This document shows positions 22,151 to 29,434 of a stretch of 34,945 nt of DNA, piece after piece; position 1 is the first letter of the stretch, and every line of letters begins with the position of its first letter. Under the pieces are notes generated by a model. It ran no database searches, was not told the origin of the DNA, and saw nothing but the letters and a program-made list of their open reading frames with translations. Source of the DNA: JAYVYM01 sp046593925 (lineage in GTDB: Bacteria; Actinomycetota; Actinomycetes; Mycobacteriales; SCTD01); the NCBI GenBank assembly GCA_046593925.1, contig JBKJQN010000083.1:1-34945 (forward strand), in the 5' to 3' direction. The position numbers and the translations under genes were made by a program.

Positions 22151-23148
22151 CGGCCCGGCTACCGCTGGCAGCCGTCCTGGTGCTCGCGCTCTCGGCCTGC
22201 TCGGGCGGCGCCCGGCCCGGGGCCTCGGCCGATGCCACCGGGGTGTCCCCCAGCGCACGGTCGGTGGCACCCGCGGCTGCACCGATGCGCTGGCGTAGTG
22301 GCGCCGACCTGCCGGTCGCCGTGAGCGAGGTCGGCGTTGCCCTGCTCGGCGACCAGCTGCACGTGCTGGGCGGCTACGTGGCGGGCCGGGCGCACTCCAC
22401 CACGCACCTCGTCCTGGACATCCGCAGCGGCGTCTGGCGTACCGCTGCGCCGCTGCCCGTACCGCTGGACCACGTCGGCGCATCCGCGGTGGCCGGCACC
22501 GTTTATGCCGCTGGCGGCTACGGCAGCGCCGGGAAGCCGACCAGCACGTTGTACGCCTATGACCCGGCCGCGGACCGCTGGACGACGCGGGCCGCGCTGC
22601 CCACCGCCCGGGCCGCCGGGGTCGCCGTCGAACTCGGCGGACGGCTGCACCTGATCGGTGGCCGCGGCGCCGGCGGCGACACCGGCGAGCACGACGTCTA
22701 CGACCCCGCGACCGACCGGTGGAGCACCGCCGCCGCCATGCCGACCGCCCGCGACCATGCGGCGGCCGCTGTCGTCGGAGGCCGGGTGCACGTCGCCGGT
22801 GGCCGTCCCGGGAGCCTCGCGACACACGAGATCTACGACCCGGCCACCGACACCTGGTCGGCCGGCCCGCCGCTGCCCCGCGGCCGGTCCTCCGTTGCGG
22901 GGGCGGCGCTGCGCGGCCGCTTCGTCATCCTCGGGGGCGAGGACGCCGCCGAACAGCAGGCGTACACAGATGTCGACTCCTTCGACCCCGCCACCGGCGT
23001 CTGGAGCCGGCTGCCACCCTTGCCGTCGGTGCGGCAGGGCATCGGCGCAGCCGTGCTCGGCGACCGGCTGCTGGTGCCCGGCGGTGGTCCGTCCGCCGGT
23101 GGCCGCGAGCAGACCGCAGGGCTGCTCGAGCTCTCGTCCCAGCCCTGA
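22147..23148 (+). CDS. Kelch-repeat lipoprotein
   Basis: A 333-aa lipoprotein: the signal ALVLALSAC... pattern LVLALSACSGG gives lipobox L-S-A-C with Cys18. After an Ala/Ser-rich linker, five to six Kelch blades follow, each with a GG pair and a downstream Tyr/Trp pattern (HVLGGYVAGRAHSTT, YAAGGYGSAG, HLIGGRGAGG, YDPATDRWSTAA, YDPATDTWSAGP, FDPATGVWSRLP). It should form an extracellular beta-propeller attached to the membrane, binding a partner or glycan. Last of the four-gene operon, overlapping the permease stop by four bases. Confidence 0.92.
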   Translation: MTARLPLAAVLVLALSACSGGARPGASADATGVSPSARSVAPAAAPMRWRSGADLPVAVSEVGVALLGDQLHVLGGYVAGRAHSTTHLVLDIRSGVWRTAAPLPVPLDHVGASAVAGTVYAAGGYGSAGKPTSTLYAYDPAADRWTTRAALPTARAAGVAVELGGRLHLIGGRGAGGDTGEHDVYDPATDRWSTAAAMPTARDHAAAAVVGGRVHVAGGRPGSLATHEIYDPATDTWSAGPPLPRGRSSVAGAALRGRFVILGGEDAAEQQAYTDVDSFDPATGVWSRLPPLPSVRQGIGAAVLGDRLLVPGGGPSAGGREQTAGLLELSSQP

Positions 23149-23166
23149 CGGCCCCGGTGGCAGGCT

Positions 23167-23919
23167 GTGACGGTGACCGTGACCCCGCCGGTGCCCCCGC
23201 GTCGCCCGCGGGTGCAGGAGCTCGACTGGCGGCCAACGGCGCTCGGTGACCTCAGCCTGCGGCGGCGGCTCGAGCCGAGCCTGCAGGTGGACGTGTACGA
23301 GGTGCTGCTCGGCGAGGAGTACCTGATGTCCAGCTTGTTCACCGTCGCCGAGATCGAGCTTGCGCGGCTGGGGCTGGCGGAGCTGCCGGGCACCGACCTC
23401 GACGTCGTGGTCGGCGGCCTCGGGCTCGGCTACACCGCCCGGGCGGTGCTGCAGGACAGCCGGGTCCGCTCGCTCAGGGTCGTGGAGGCGCTCCCCGAGG
23501 TCATCGAATGGCACGAGAACGGTCTGCTGCCGAGGGCCGATGAGCTCACCGATGATCCGCGCTGTGTCTTCGTGAGGGGTGACTTCTTTGCCATGGCCGC
23601 AGCCGCCACGACCGACGGTCTCGCCTTGCCGGCGCGTTCCCACGCCATCCTGGTCGACATCGACCACACGCCACAGCACGTCCTGCACCCCAGCCACGCG
23701 GCCTTCTACAGCGTCCCGGGTCTGCGCCGACTCGCCACGCACCTGCACCCCGGCGGCGTGTTCGGCCTGTGGTCCGACGACCCACCGGGCGATGGCTTCC
23801 TCATGGTGCTCGACGAGGTCTTCGCCAGTTCGACGGCACATGTCGTCAGGTTCGCCAACCCGCTGACCGGCGGAGAGTCCGCCAACACCGTCTACATCGC
23901 GCGGTTGCCGCAGGTCTGA
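23167..23919 (+). CDS. Spermidine-synthase-like Rossmann protein
   Basis: The 250-aa protein has an N-terminal beta domain and an AdoMet-type Rossmann fold with GGLGLGYTARAVLQ and the acidic end of strand two in VVEALPEVIEW. The region that holds the catalytic Asp and gate-keeping residues in aminopropyltransferases reads VDIDHTPQHVLHPSH, so polyamine synthesis is uncertain and a methyltransferase-like role is possible. The GTG at 23167 is used; the next in-frame GTG at 23173 is preceded by CAGGCT and exactly six bases and may be the true leaderless start. It is 18 bases after the Kelch gene and may share its transcript. Confidence 0.82.
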   Translation: MTVTVTPPVPPRRPRVQELDWRPTALGDLSLRRRLEPSLQVDVYEVLLGEEYLMSSLFTVAEIELARLGLAELPGTDLDVVVGGLGLGYTARAVLQDSRVRSLRVVEALPEVIEWHENGLLPRADELTDDPRCVFVRGDFFAMAAAATTDGLALPARSHAILVDIDHTPQHVLHPSHAAFYSVPGLRRLATHLHPGGVFGLWSDDPPGDGFLMVLDEVFASSTAHVVRFANPLTGGESANTVYIARLPQV

Positions 23920-23944
23920 GGCCGCAGGCTCCCGCTGGCCGCCG

Positions 23945-23950
23945 TACCGT
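23945..23950 (+). promoter_or_regulatory. -10 element for a leaderless transcript
   Basis: TACCGT followed by six bases and the GTG at 23957. No -35 is evident. Confidence 0.45.
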
Positions 23951-23956
23951 GCCGCT

Positions 23957-24940
23957 GTGGAGCCGCCGCGCCGCATCGTGCGGGTCAGCGACCCGGGTCC
24001 GGCATCCGCCGGCCAGGCCGAACCGCCCCGGCGTCGGCGCCCGGTCGGCCGCTGGGTTGTCGGCGCCGCCGGGCTGGTCGTGGTGGCCGTGCTGTGGTCG
24101 TCGATGCTCGGCAGCGCCCCGGCGGTCGACCTGCAGGCCGAGGAGCACCCGGCGGCGCACGTGGGCGCCACTACCGGGCCGGCCGGGGAGGTGCACCTGC
24201 AGGTCCCGCTGCGGCTCGCCAACCACGGGTCGCAGGCCGTCCGCGTGCAGGCCGCGTCGGTCGACCGCTCACCGTTGGCCGCCGCCGCGGGCACCGACCT
24301 GCGCCTGCCGGTCGGCTCCGCAGCCCAGGTACTCCTGGAGCAGGACGTGCGGTGCCGCCCGGATGGCCCGCCCCCACTGCCGCCTTTGCCGGCAGCGCTT
24401 CGCTTACGGGTGCTCGCAGCCGACGGGAGCAGTCATTCCACCGTCGTGCAGCTCAGCGATGAGCCCTCGGCCTCGGTCGGCCGCGAACTGCTGCAGCTGT
24501 GCGGGTACGTGCCGGCCCAGGAGGCCGTGCGGGTCACCCCCGCACCGGGCGTGGTCACCCCGGACGGCGTCTCGGTGCCCCTGCGGCTCACGAACGTCAC
24601 GGCGGAGCGGGCGCGCGTGCTGTCCGTGTCCCCGGCGCTGCCCGGCGTGTCGGTTCAGCTGCTCCAGGACGGACCCGTCCCCGTACCGATCGAGCTGCCG
24701 CTCGAGCTGCCCGTCGACGCCGTGTCGAGGCCGCGCCTCGAGGAGGTGCCATTGGCAGGCACCGGGGTCCAGCTGGTACTGCACTCCGACGCGGGTGGCT
24801 GCGCGGTCTTGCGCGCCGCCGGCCCCGAGGGCGCGCTCGTCCTGCTTCGCGTCGACCACGGCCCGGGCACGCCATCAGTCGACGTCCACCCTCCCGACAC
24901 CGCCCTCGCCCTCCCCCTGCTCGCGGCCCGGTGCCGGTAG
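23957..24940 (+). CDS. Membrane-anchored protein of unknown function
   Basis: I do not recognise a family. The 327-aa product has a basic, proline-rich cytosolic N-terminus (about 1-31) and one membrane segment (about 33-51, VVGAAGLVVVAVLWSSML). The extracytoplasmic part of about 275 residues is rich in Val, Leu and Pro. Its two halves look alike in style: VPLRLANHGSQAVRVQAASV and VPLRLTNVTAERARVLSVS both read like strands of an immunoglobulin-like or CARDB-like beta domain. Cysteines appear in each half (RCRPD, LCGYV, GCAVL, ARCR). It was probably built by duplication of such a domain. It follows the spermidine-synthase-like gene after 37 bases. Confidence 0.7.
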   Translation: MEPPRRIVRVSDPGPASAGQAEPPRRRRPVGRWVVGAAGLVVVAVLWSSMLGSAPAVDLQAEEHPAAHVGATTGPAGEVHLQVPLRLANHGSQAVRVQAASVDRSPLAAAAGTDLRLPVGSAAQVLLEQDVRCRPDGPPPLPPLPAALRLRVLAADGSSHSTVVQLSDEPSASVGRELLQLCGYVPAQEAVRVTPAPGVVTPDGVSVPLRLTNVTAERARVLSVSPALPGVSVQLLQDGPVPVPIELPLELPVDAVSRPRLEEVPLAGTGVQLVLHSDAGGCAVLRAAGPEGALVLLRVDHGPGTPSVDVHPPDTALALPLLAARCR

Positions 24941-25167
24941 CAGGACCGGCGCCGATCGTGCCGGGCAATCGGCGCTCATCCGCTGGGTCCGTAGGTCCGG
25001 CCATCGGCGTTCAGGCAACGGTTCTCGCGGAGCTGGCTGGTCTTGCCGCCTCCGCGCAGGTCCTGGTTGGTGCTGTCGGGTCGTCGCGCCGCTGGGTCCT
25101 CGGGCCGCGCGGGTCGTCGGGCCCGCACGCGTGGTCGTCCCGCGCCGTCGCTGCGCCGGTCGCGTCT

Positions 25168-25230
25168 GTGCTGACGCCCGCCGCATCCGTGCTGATGCCC
25201 GCCGCATCCGTGCTGACGCCCACCGCATCC
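25168..25230. repeat. Three tandem copies of a 21-bp unit
   Basis: Units 25168-25188, 25189-25209 and 25210-25230 have the form GTGCTGACGCCCGCCGCATC plus C, with one change in the second and one in the third copy. The length is a multiple of three, so any overlapping frame stays open. Confidence 0.92.
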
Positions 25231-25286
25231 GACCGCCCGGGGGGAGGATGCGCGTTGTCGCGGCAAGGACCGTGGCCACGGAGGAC

Positions 25287-25320
25287 TTTGTGTGCGGGTG
25301 CCCCGGGCGCGACACACGAA
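25287..25320. terminator. Hairpin 1 in the convergent intergenic region
   Basis: TTTGTGTG (25287-25294) pairs with CACACGAA (25313-25320) with one G-T wobble; the loop contains GGG/CCC. It shares TTGTGTGC with the second hairpin 80 bases on. Confidence 0.4.
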
Positions 25321-25367
25321 CCCCGTCGTGGCTGGTCGTCCGCACGCTCAGTAAGGCCCGCCGGAGG

Positions 25368-25411
25368 CCGACATTGTGTGCCCGACTCCTTGAGCAAGCA
25401 CACGATGTCGG
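25368..25411. terminator. Hairpin 2, likely bidirectional terminator
   Basis: CCGACATTGTGTGC (25368-25381) pairs over 14 bp with GCACACGATGTCGG (25398-25411), with one G-T wobble and a 16-base loop. It lies 53 bases past the stop of the L,D-transpeptidase gene. There is no T-tract on either side. Confidence 0.5.
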
Positions 25412-25464
25412 GGCGGGAGCGCGGTGATGAGGCGGCGAGACCCGCGTGACGGCTCCGGGGTCAG

Positions 25465-26832
25465 TTACCTTCGCTGCGCCCGGTCGTAGTACTCCGCCGA
25501 GCTCGCCAGGCTCGCCGCGAGCGCCAGGTCCCCCTGCGACGCGACCACCGACGGCCAGCCCGCCAATCCCACCGGATCAGCATCCCGACCCAGCAGCCGC
25601 ACGTACAACGTCTGTACGCGACGTCGCAAGGTCTCCTGCGACGCGTAGAACGCCGACGCCACGGCGAACCGGCCCGATGTCGCCACCGCCGCGACCCAGC
25701 CCTGCCGGCCGGCCGGATCGGCCTCCCGGCCCAGCAGCCGGCGGTACAGCACGTCGACCCACGGGCCGGAATCTGCGGGCGACCCCCCCGCACGCGCAAA
25801 CGCCTCGTCCGAGGCGTAGAACGCCGCTCCTACCGACGCAACCGACCCTCCCGACCGCAGCACCGCCACCCAGCCCGCCAGACCTACCGGATCGGGCGCC
25901 CGGCCGAGCACCCCGGTGTACAGGTCCGTCACCACCGACCCCAGGTACTCCTGGGAACGCGCCAACTCGAGGGCGAGCGCGTACCGGCTCAGCCGGCCGT
26001 TGCTGAGCAGGGTGCTCCAGGTGTCCGAGCCGGACGGGTCGACCGGACGGCCGAGCAGGTCGAGGTACAGCGCGCCCACGTACTTCCGGTCCTGCGGGGT
26101 GGGCGGGACCATCGTCGTCCCGATGACGATGGTCGGGGCGAGCGCAGGATCGAGGACCTGCAGCACGAAACGCAGTTGCCCGAGGTCCATCGCCACGCAG
26201 CCTGCGGTGTAACCGGTGGGCCCGGTCACGCCGAAGGCATGGAGAAAGATGGCATTGCCAATGCGGGTGTCGGCGGGCTGCGCGGCCATCCGCTGCCCGT
26301 CGCCGGCGGTGTAGACGCCCCCCGGCAGGTTGAAGCCGATGTTGATGGCGGTGCGGTAGGCGACCGTCTCAGCGGCCAGCCGCTCCGCCTCGGCTGTCGA
26401 CCAGCGGGCCGAGCCCGGGTGGCTGGTCTGGAACAGGTTGTACGTCTCCGGGTCGCGCTGGTCGCCCGCCCAGTAATCGTCGGCGTCGAGCACGGTGTAG
26501 GGAACCCGGGTGTCCGGGCTGGCGTCGATGCCGAACGCTTCGGCGACCGGGAAGACGCCCATCGGCGTACGCCGGTCGCCCTGGACCCGGTCCGGGCCGT
26601 TCACCAGCCCGGCCTGACCGACGACGGCGGGCTGCGGAGCGAGGAAGCGGGACCACGTCCCGGCGGTGTCGCGCTGCCAGCCCTCGATGCTCGCGCTCGT
26701 CGTTGCGGTGCTGACCGCCGTCACGATCAGCGCCTGGCGGGCGCCGGCGACCAGCGCAAGCTGAGGTGGCAGCGCGTCCGCCCGGGCGGGGTCCGTCGGC
26801 AGTACCAGCAGGACGACAGACGCCGCCAGCAC
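25465..26832 (-). CDS. Secreted L,D-transpeptidase (YkuD) with four DUF4214 repeats
   Basis: The 455-aa protein has an N-terminal signal (SVVLLVLPTDPARADA) and a YkuD-type catalytic domain to about residue 245. It carries FLHAFG with the catalytic histidine and TAGCVAMD with the nucleophile cysteine. Four DUF4214 units follow (DLLGRPVDPSG, GVLGRAPDPVG, RLLGREADPAG, RLLGRDADPVG). The enzyme would make 3-3 crosslinks in, or attach proteins to, peptidoglycan; the DUF4214 tail probably targets or assembles it. The GTG at 26832 has no ribosome site and gives a signal peptide without the usual positive start. The frame is open upstream, and a CTG at 26862 would give MRRLCSGLLAVLAAS, a better signal peptide. 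Confidence 0.88.
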   Translation of the reverse strand: MLAASVVLLVLPTDPARADALPPQLALVAGARQALIVTAVSTATTSASIEGWQRDTAGTWSRFLAPQPAVVGQAGLVNGPDRVQGDRRTPMGVFPVAEAFGIDASPDTRVPYTVLDADDYWAGDQRDPETYNLFQTSHPGSARWSTAEAERLAAETVAYRTAINIGFNLPGGVYTAGDGQRMAAQPADTRIGNAIFLHAFGVTGPTGYTAGCVAMDLGQLRFVLQVLDPALAPTIVIGTTMVPPTPQDRKYVGALYLDLLGRPVDPSGSDTWSTLLSNGRLSRYALALELARSQEYLGSVVTDLYTGVLGRAPDPVGLAGWVAVLRSGGSVASVGAAFYASDEAFARAGGSPADSGPWVDVLYRRLLGREADPAGRQGWVAAVATSGRFAVASAFYASQETLRRRVQTLYVRLLGRDADPVGLAGWPSVVASQGDLALAASLASSAEYYDRAQRR

Positions 26833-26934
26833 GGCCAGCAGCCCGCTGCATAGGCGCCTCAGCTGGCTTCCATCCGGTCTTCGGCCTCGACGGCCCGGTG
26901 CCCCACCTTGAGTCGCGCCCGTGCGCCGCGCGGC

Positions 26935-27453
26935 CTACTTCTTGCTGCCCTTCTTGGCGTCCTTCTTCTTGACCGCCTTCTTCTCGTTCTTCTTCGCGTT
27001 CACGGGCTTGTCCTGCGCCGACGGCTTGGCCGCCTTGCCGTTCCGCGCGGCGCCCCGCGCCTGGTCGGGCGTGACCGCAACGTCAGGCGCAGCCGGCGAT
27101 GTCGACGCGCGGGCCGCCCGGGGCGCCGCGCTCCTGGTCCGGGGCGGCGCCGTCGTTGCCGCCTGCGCCGGCAGCTCGCGGGCGCCACTGACGACAGCCT
27201 TGAAGACCTGGCCGGCGCGGAACCGCGGCACTGACGTCGCGGCCAGGCTCACCGGCTCGCCGGTCGCCGGGTTGCGCGCGGTCCGGGCAGCGCGGTCGAC
27301 CTTCTCGAACACCCCGAAGCCGGACAGGGCAACCTTCTCCCCGGCGGCCAGCGATCTCATGACAGTGTCGAGCACGGCCTCCACGGCCGCTCCAGCCGTC
27401 CGCCGGTCACCGAGCTTCTCGGTGATCGATTCCACCAGCTCACTTTTGTTCAC
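26935..27453 (-). CDS. HU-family DNA-binding protein with basic C-terminal tail
   Basis: Residues 1-90 are a standard HU fold: MNKSELVESITEKLGDRRTA, then LSGFGVFEKVDRAARTARNP with the DNA-clasping arm RTARNPATGEPV, and RFRAGQVFKAVVSG. Residues 95-172 are an Ala/Pro linker ending in a lysine-rich tail (KKNEKKAVKKKDAKKGSKK), as in mycobacterial HupB and Streptomyces HupS. It compacts the nucleoid and binds DNA non-specifically. The GTG at 27453 has AAGGA four to five bases upstream, and a TACCTT -10 candidate lies at 27496-27491. Confidence 0.93.
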   Translation of the reverse strand: MNKSELVESITEKLGDRRTAGAAVEAVLDTVMRSLAAGEKVALSGFGVFEKVDRAARTARNPATGEPVSLAATSVPRFRAGQVFKAVVSGARELPAQAATTAPPRTRSAAPRAARASTSPAAPDVAVTPDQARGAARNGKAAKPSAQDKPVNAKKNEKKAVKKKDAKKGSKK

Positions 27454-27623
27454 GGGTTCCTTCCACCGGCGGCGCGTTGCCGCTCGCAGCAAGGTAGGGC
27501 ACCCAGCGCCCGCGCGGCGCGCAGGCGCTCAGAGAAGTGCCGGCCGACAGGCGATTGGTGCCGGTCCCCCGGTGCATGCCGTGCCGACCTCGTCGCGGTT
27601 GACGGTCATGGACACCTGCCTGG

Positions 27624-27854
27624 CTACCTCGCTGCGTTCGTGGCGGTGACCGCGTCGATCCGGGCGGCGGCCCTGCGCAGCGCCCGTCGGGTGAGCTCCT
27701 GCGCCGGGTGCCGCTTGTACGCGGCGCTGCCCCGGCCATCACCGCAGCCGGCGTCCAAGGTCGTGCAGACAGCGGACGGGTCCTCGCTCGGGTCGGCCTG
27801 ACACAGCGAGCCCCCGATGGTCCCGCGGTGACGGACGATGGGGTCGCAGGTCAA
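27624..27854 (-). pseudogene. Fossil of a CO-dehydrogenase-type FAD-binding subunit (CoxM/CutM-like)
   Basis: The frame reads PIVRHRGTIGGSLCQADPSE then DPSAVCTTLDA. The IRxRGTIGGSLxxADP motif is the FAD-binding signature of the medium subunit of molybdenum hydroxylases. It then jumps to YKRHPAQELTRRALRRAAAR, matching the extreme C-terminus of the same subunit. The N-terminal part and roughly 100 central residues are missing, and a stop precedes the fragment by about 20 bases. I saw no large or small subunit genes nearby. Confidence 0.75.
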
Positions 27855-27872
27855 CAGAACGCAGGTGTTCGC

Positions 27873-28613
27873 TCAGGTCGGACTGTCGAAGGTCCGGTTC
27901 ATCTGCCGCTCCGGCGCGGCGGCCCCCGGCGTCGAGCTGGCGGGCAGCAGCAGCGCGCGCAGCAGCACCAACCAGCTGGCCGTAAACAGCACACTGGCGG
28001 TCACGTCTGTCGGCCAGTGCATGCCCCGGTAGAGCCGGCTCAGCAGCACGAACAGCGGCAGCAGGACCGCGGCGCCGACAGCCACGTTCCGCAGCCGGTG
28101 CCCCGGGCGGGTCCGGAGCAGGCCGAGCGCGAGCCCGCCCCACAGTGCGACGCTGGCTGCGGTGTGACCCGACGGGAAGCTCGACGTCGGCGGCGCCGGG
28201 TCCAGGTGCGGGATCGGCGGCCGCATCCTGTGCACGACCAGGGAGGCGAGCACGAACAGGGCTGTCTCGCCGGCGACCGCCAGGACCAGGAACGTCGGCA
28301 GTCGCGGGCCGTGCCCCCGCCAGGCGAGCAGTGCGCAGCCGAAGACGGTCAGGGCGATCACCGTCGTGGTGGCCCCCAGGAAGGTGCCGCCGCGGCTGAG
28401 CTGGTCCAGCAGCGTGGTGCGGTGTGCGAGGACCGTACGTTCGAAGGCAGCCTCGTCGCGCTGGACGGCGCTTTGCGCGAGGACGCGGGTGACCAGCAGT
28501 CCGAGGGCGATCAAGAGGCCCTCGACGACGACGAAGGCGGCCAGGAGCAGACCGGCGAGTGCTGGCCAGCTCGGCGGACGGGCGCCTGCGAGCACTCCGC
28601 GGCACCGGTACAT
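27873..28613 (-). CDS. PAP2-family membrane phosphatase (a)
   Basis: The 246-aa protein has about six membrane segments. Its PAP2 catalytic motifs are VVHRMRPPIP (motif 1), FPSGHTAAS (motif 2) and SRLYRGMHWPTDV (motif 3, nucleophile-partner histidine and Asp). It dephosphorylates lipid phosphates such as undecaprenyl pyrophosphate or phosphatidate at the outer face. The ATG at 28613 has GGGGGAG nine bases upstream. It follows the other PAP2 gene by 29 bases on the same strand. Confidence 0.92.
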   Translation of the reverse strand: MYRCRGVLAGARPPSWPALAGLLLAAFVVVEGLLIALGLLVTRVLAQSAVQRDEAAFERTVLAHRTTLLDQLSRGGTFLGATTTVIALTVFGCALLAWRGHGPRLPTFLVLAVAGETALFVLASLVVHRMRPPIPHLDPAPPTSSFPSGHTAASVALWGGLALGLLRTRPGHRLRNVAVGAAVLLPLFVLLSRLYRGMHWPTDVTASVLFTASWLVLLRALLLPASSTPGAAAPERQMNRTFDSPT

Positions 28614-28642
28614 CGCGCGCGGCTCCCCCGTCCCCGGTGTTT

Positions 28643-29338
28643 TCACCTCCGCCGTCCAGGGGCGTCGTCGAGGACGATGGCGCCAGGGGCCCGGGAGAGC
28701 GCGGCGACCACGAGGCAGCCGGCCAGCAGCCAGCCGGCGAGGACATCGGTAGGCCAGTGCACCCCCAGGTAGACCCGGGTGACACCGACGGCGGCTGCCC
28801 ACAGCAGGGCCACGGCGCACCACCGGGCGCGCAGCCGCGGTCGGCCGGTCAGGCGCAGGACGGCCAGGCAGACGATCGCCGCGACGAGCGCCGAGCTGGT
28901 CGTGTGACCCGACGGCAGGGCTGATCCGCTCGCCCGGGCCGCCCAGTCGGCCGCGGGCGGCCGAGGCCGGTCGACGGCGGTGACCAGGGCCACCCGGACC
29001 AGCTGGCCGGCGGCGAGCGCGCCGACGGCCACCGCGGCACCGCGCAGCCACAATCGCCGTGCCCGGCGGCCGGCGGCCCCGGCCAGCGCGGCGACGAGGT
29101 AGGCCGGGACCCCGGTCCCGGTGTTCGTCAGCGCCACCGCGGCGCGCGTGACGCCGGTCTGACGGTGCCGGAGCGCCCAGTCGTGCAGGGGTAGGTCCGG
29201 GCCGAGCGGCGCCCCGTGCCGGGCCGCCACGACGCCGACCAGCGCAGCGAGCAGTCCGCCCAGCACGAGCGCTGCGGCTCGCAGGCGCCTGCGGGACCCG
29301 CGACGAGAGCTGCCCGGCCTTTCCCCGCGTGCCGTCAC
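28643..29338 (-). CDS. PAP2-family membrane phosphatase (b)
   Basis: The 231-aa protein begins with a basic stretch (SSRRGSRRRLR) and has five to six membrane segments. Its PAP2 motifs are VTAVDRPRPP, LPSGHTTSS and TRVYLGVHWPTDVLAG. The GTG at 29338 has GGAGGG 12 bases upstream, which is a long spacing, but no other start fits. The neighbouring PAP2 copy differs greatly in sequence, so they are paralogues rather than a recent duplication. Divergent from the DedA gene across 96 bp. Confidence 0.9.
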   Translation of the reverse strand: MTARGERPGSSRRGSRRRLRAAALVLGGLLAALVGVVAARHGAPLGPDLPLHDWALRHRQTGVTRAAVALTNTGTGVPAYLVAALAGAAGRRARRLWLRGAAVAVGALAAGQLVRVALVTAVDRPRPPAADWAARASGSALPSGHTTSSALVAAIVCLAVLRLTGRPRLRARWCAVALLWAAAVGVTRVYLGVHWPTDVLAGWLLAGCLVVAALSRAPGAIVLDDAPGRRR

Positions 29339-29410
29339 GTCGCTGGCGTGCCCTCCAGGTCGCAGATCGAAGCCGCCGGCGCCCTTCAGGTGACCGTCAT
29401 GCGGAATGCC

Positions 29411-29416
29411 TAGCGT
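29411..29416 (+). promoter_or_regulatory. Possible -10 of the DedA gene
   Basis: TAGCGT, with the RNA start expected near 29423, leaves a short leader of about 11 bases containing GTGAG before the ATG at 29435. Confidence 0.35.
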
Positions 29417-29434
29417 TACAGCTGTGAGTACGCC

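Larger units (their letters stand above)
24941..25464. other. 524-bp intergenic stretch without a convincing gene
   Basis: This gap between two convergent genes holds a 21-bp triple tandem repeat and two related hairpins, listed separately. Open frames on both strands cross it because of the high GC content, but none has a ribosome site or a recognisable protein. The minus frame 25403-25011 contains a GVSTDAA repeat from the 21-bp units and is not supported as a gene. Confidence 0.6.

Noticed and set aside
25168..25230. CRISPR-like array
   Set aside because: The units are contiguous with no unique spacers and there are no cas genes.
25011..25403. 130-codon minus frame with GVSTDAA repeats
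   Set aside because: No ribosome site, starts within a hairpin, and composition follows the 21-bp DNA repeat.
27600..27630. TTGACG on the plus strand as a promoter
   Set aside because: No matching -10 at 16-18 bases and it would read antisense into a fossil.
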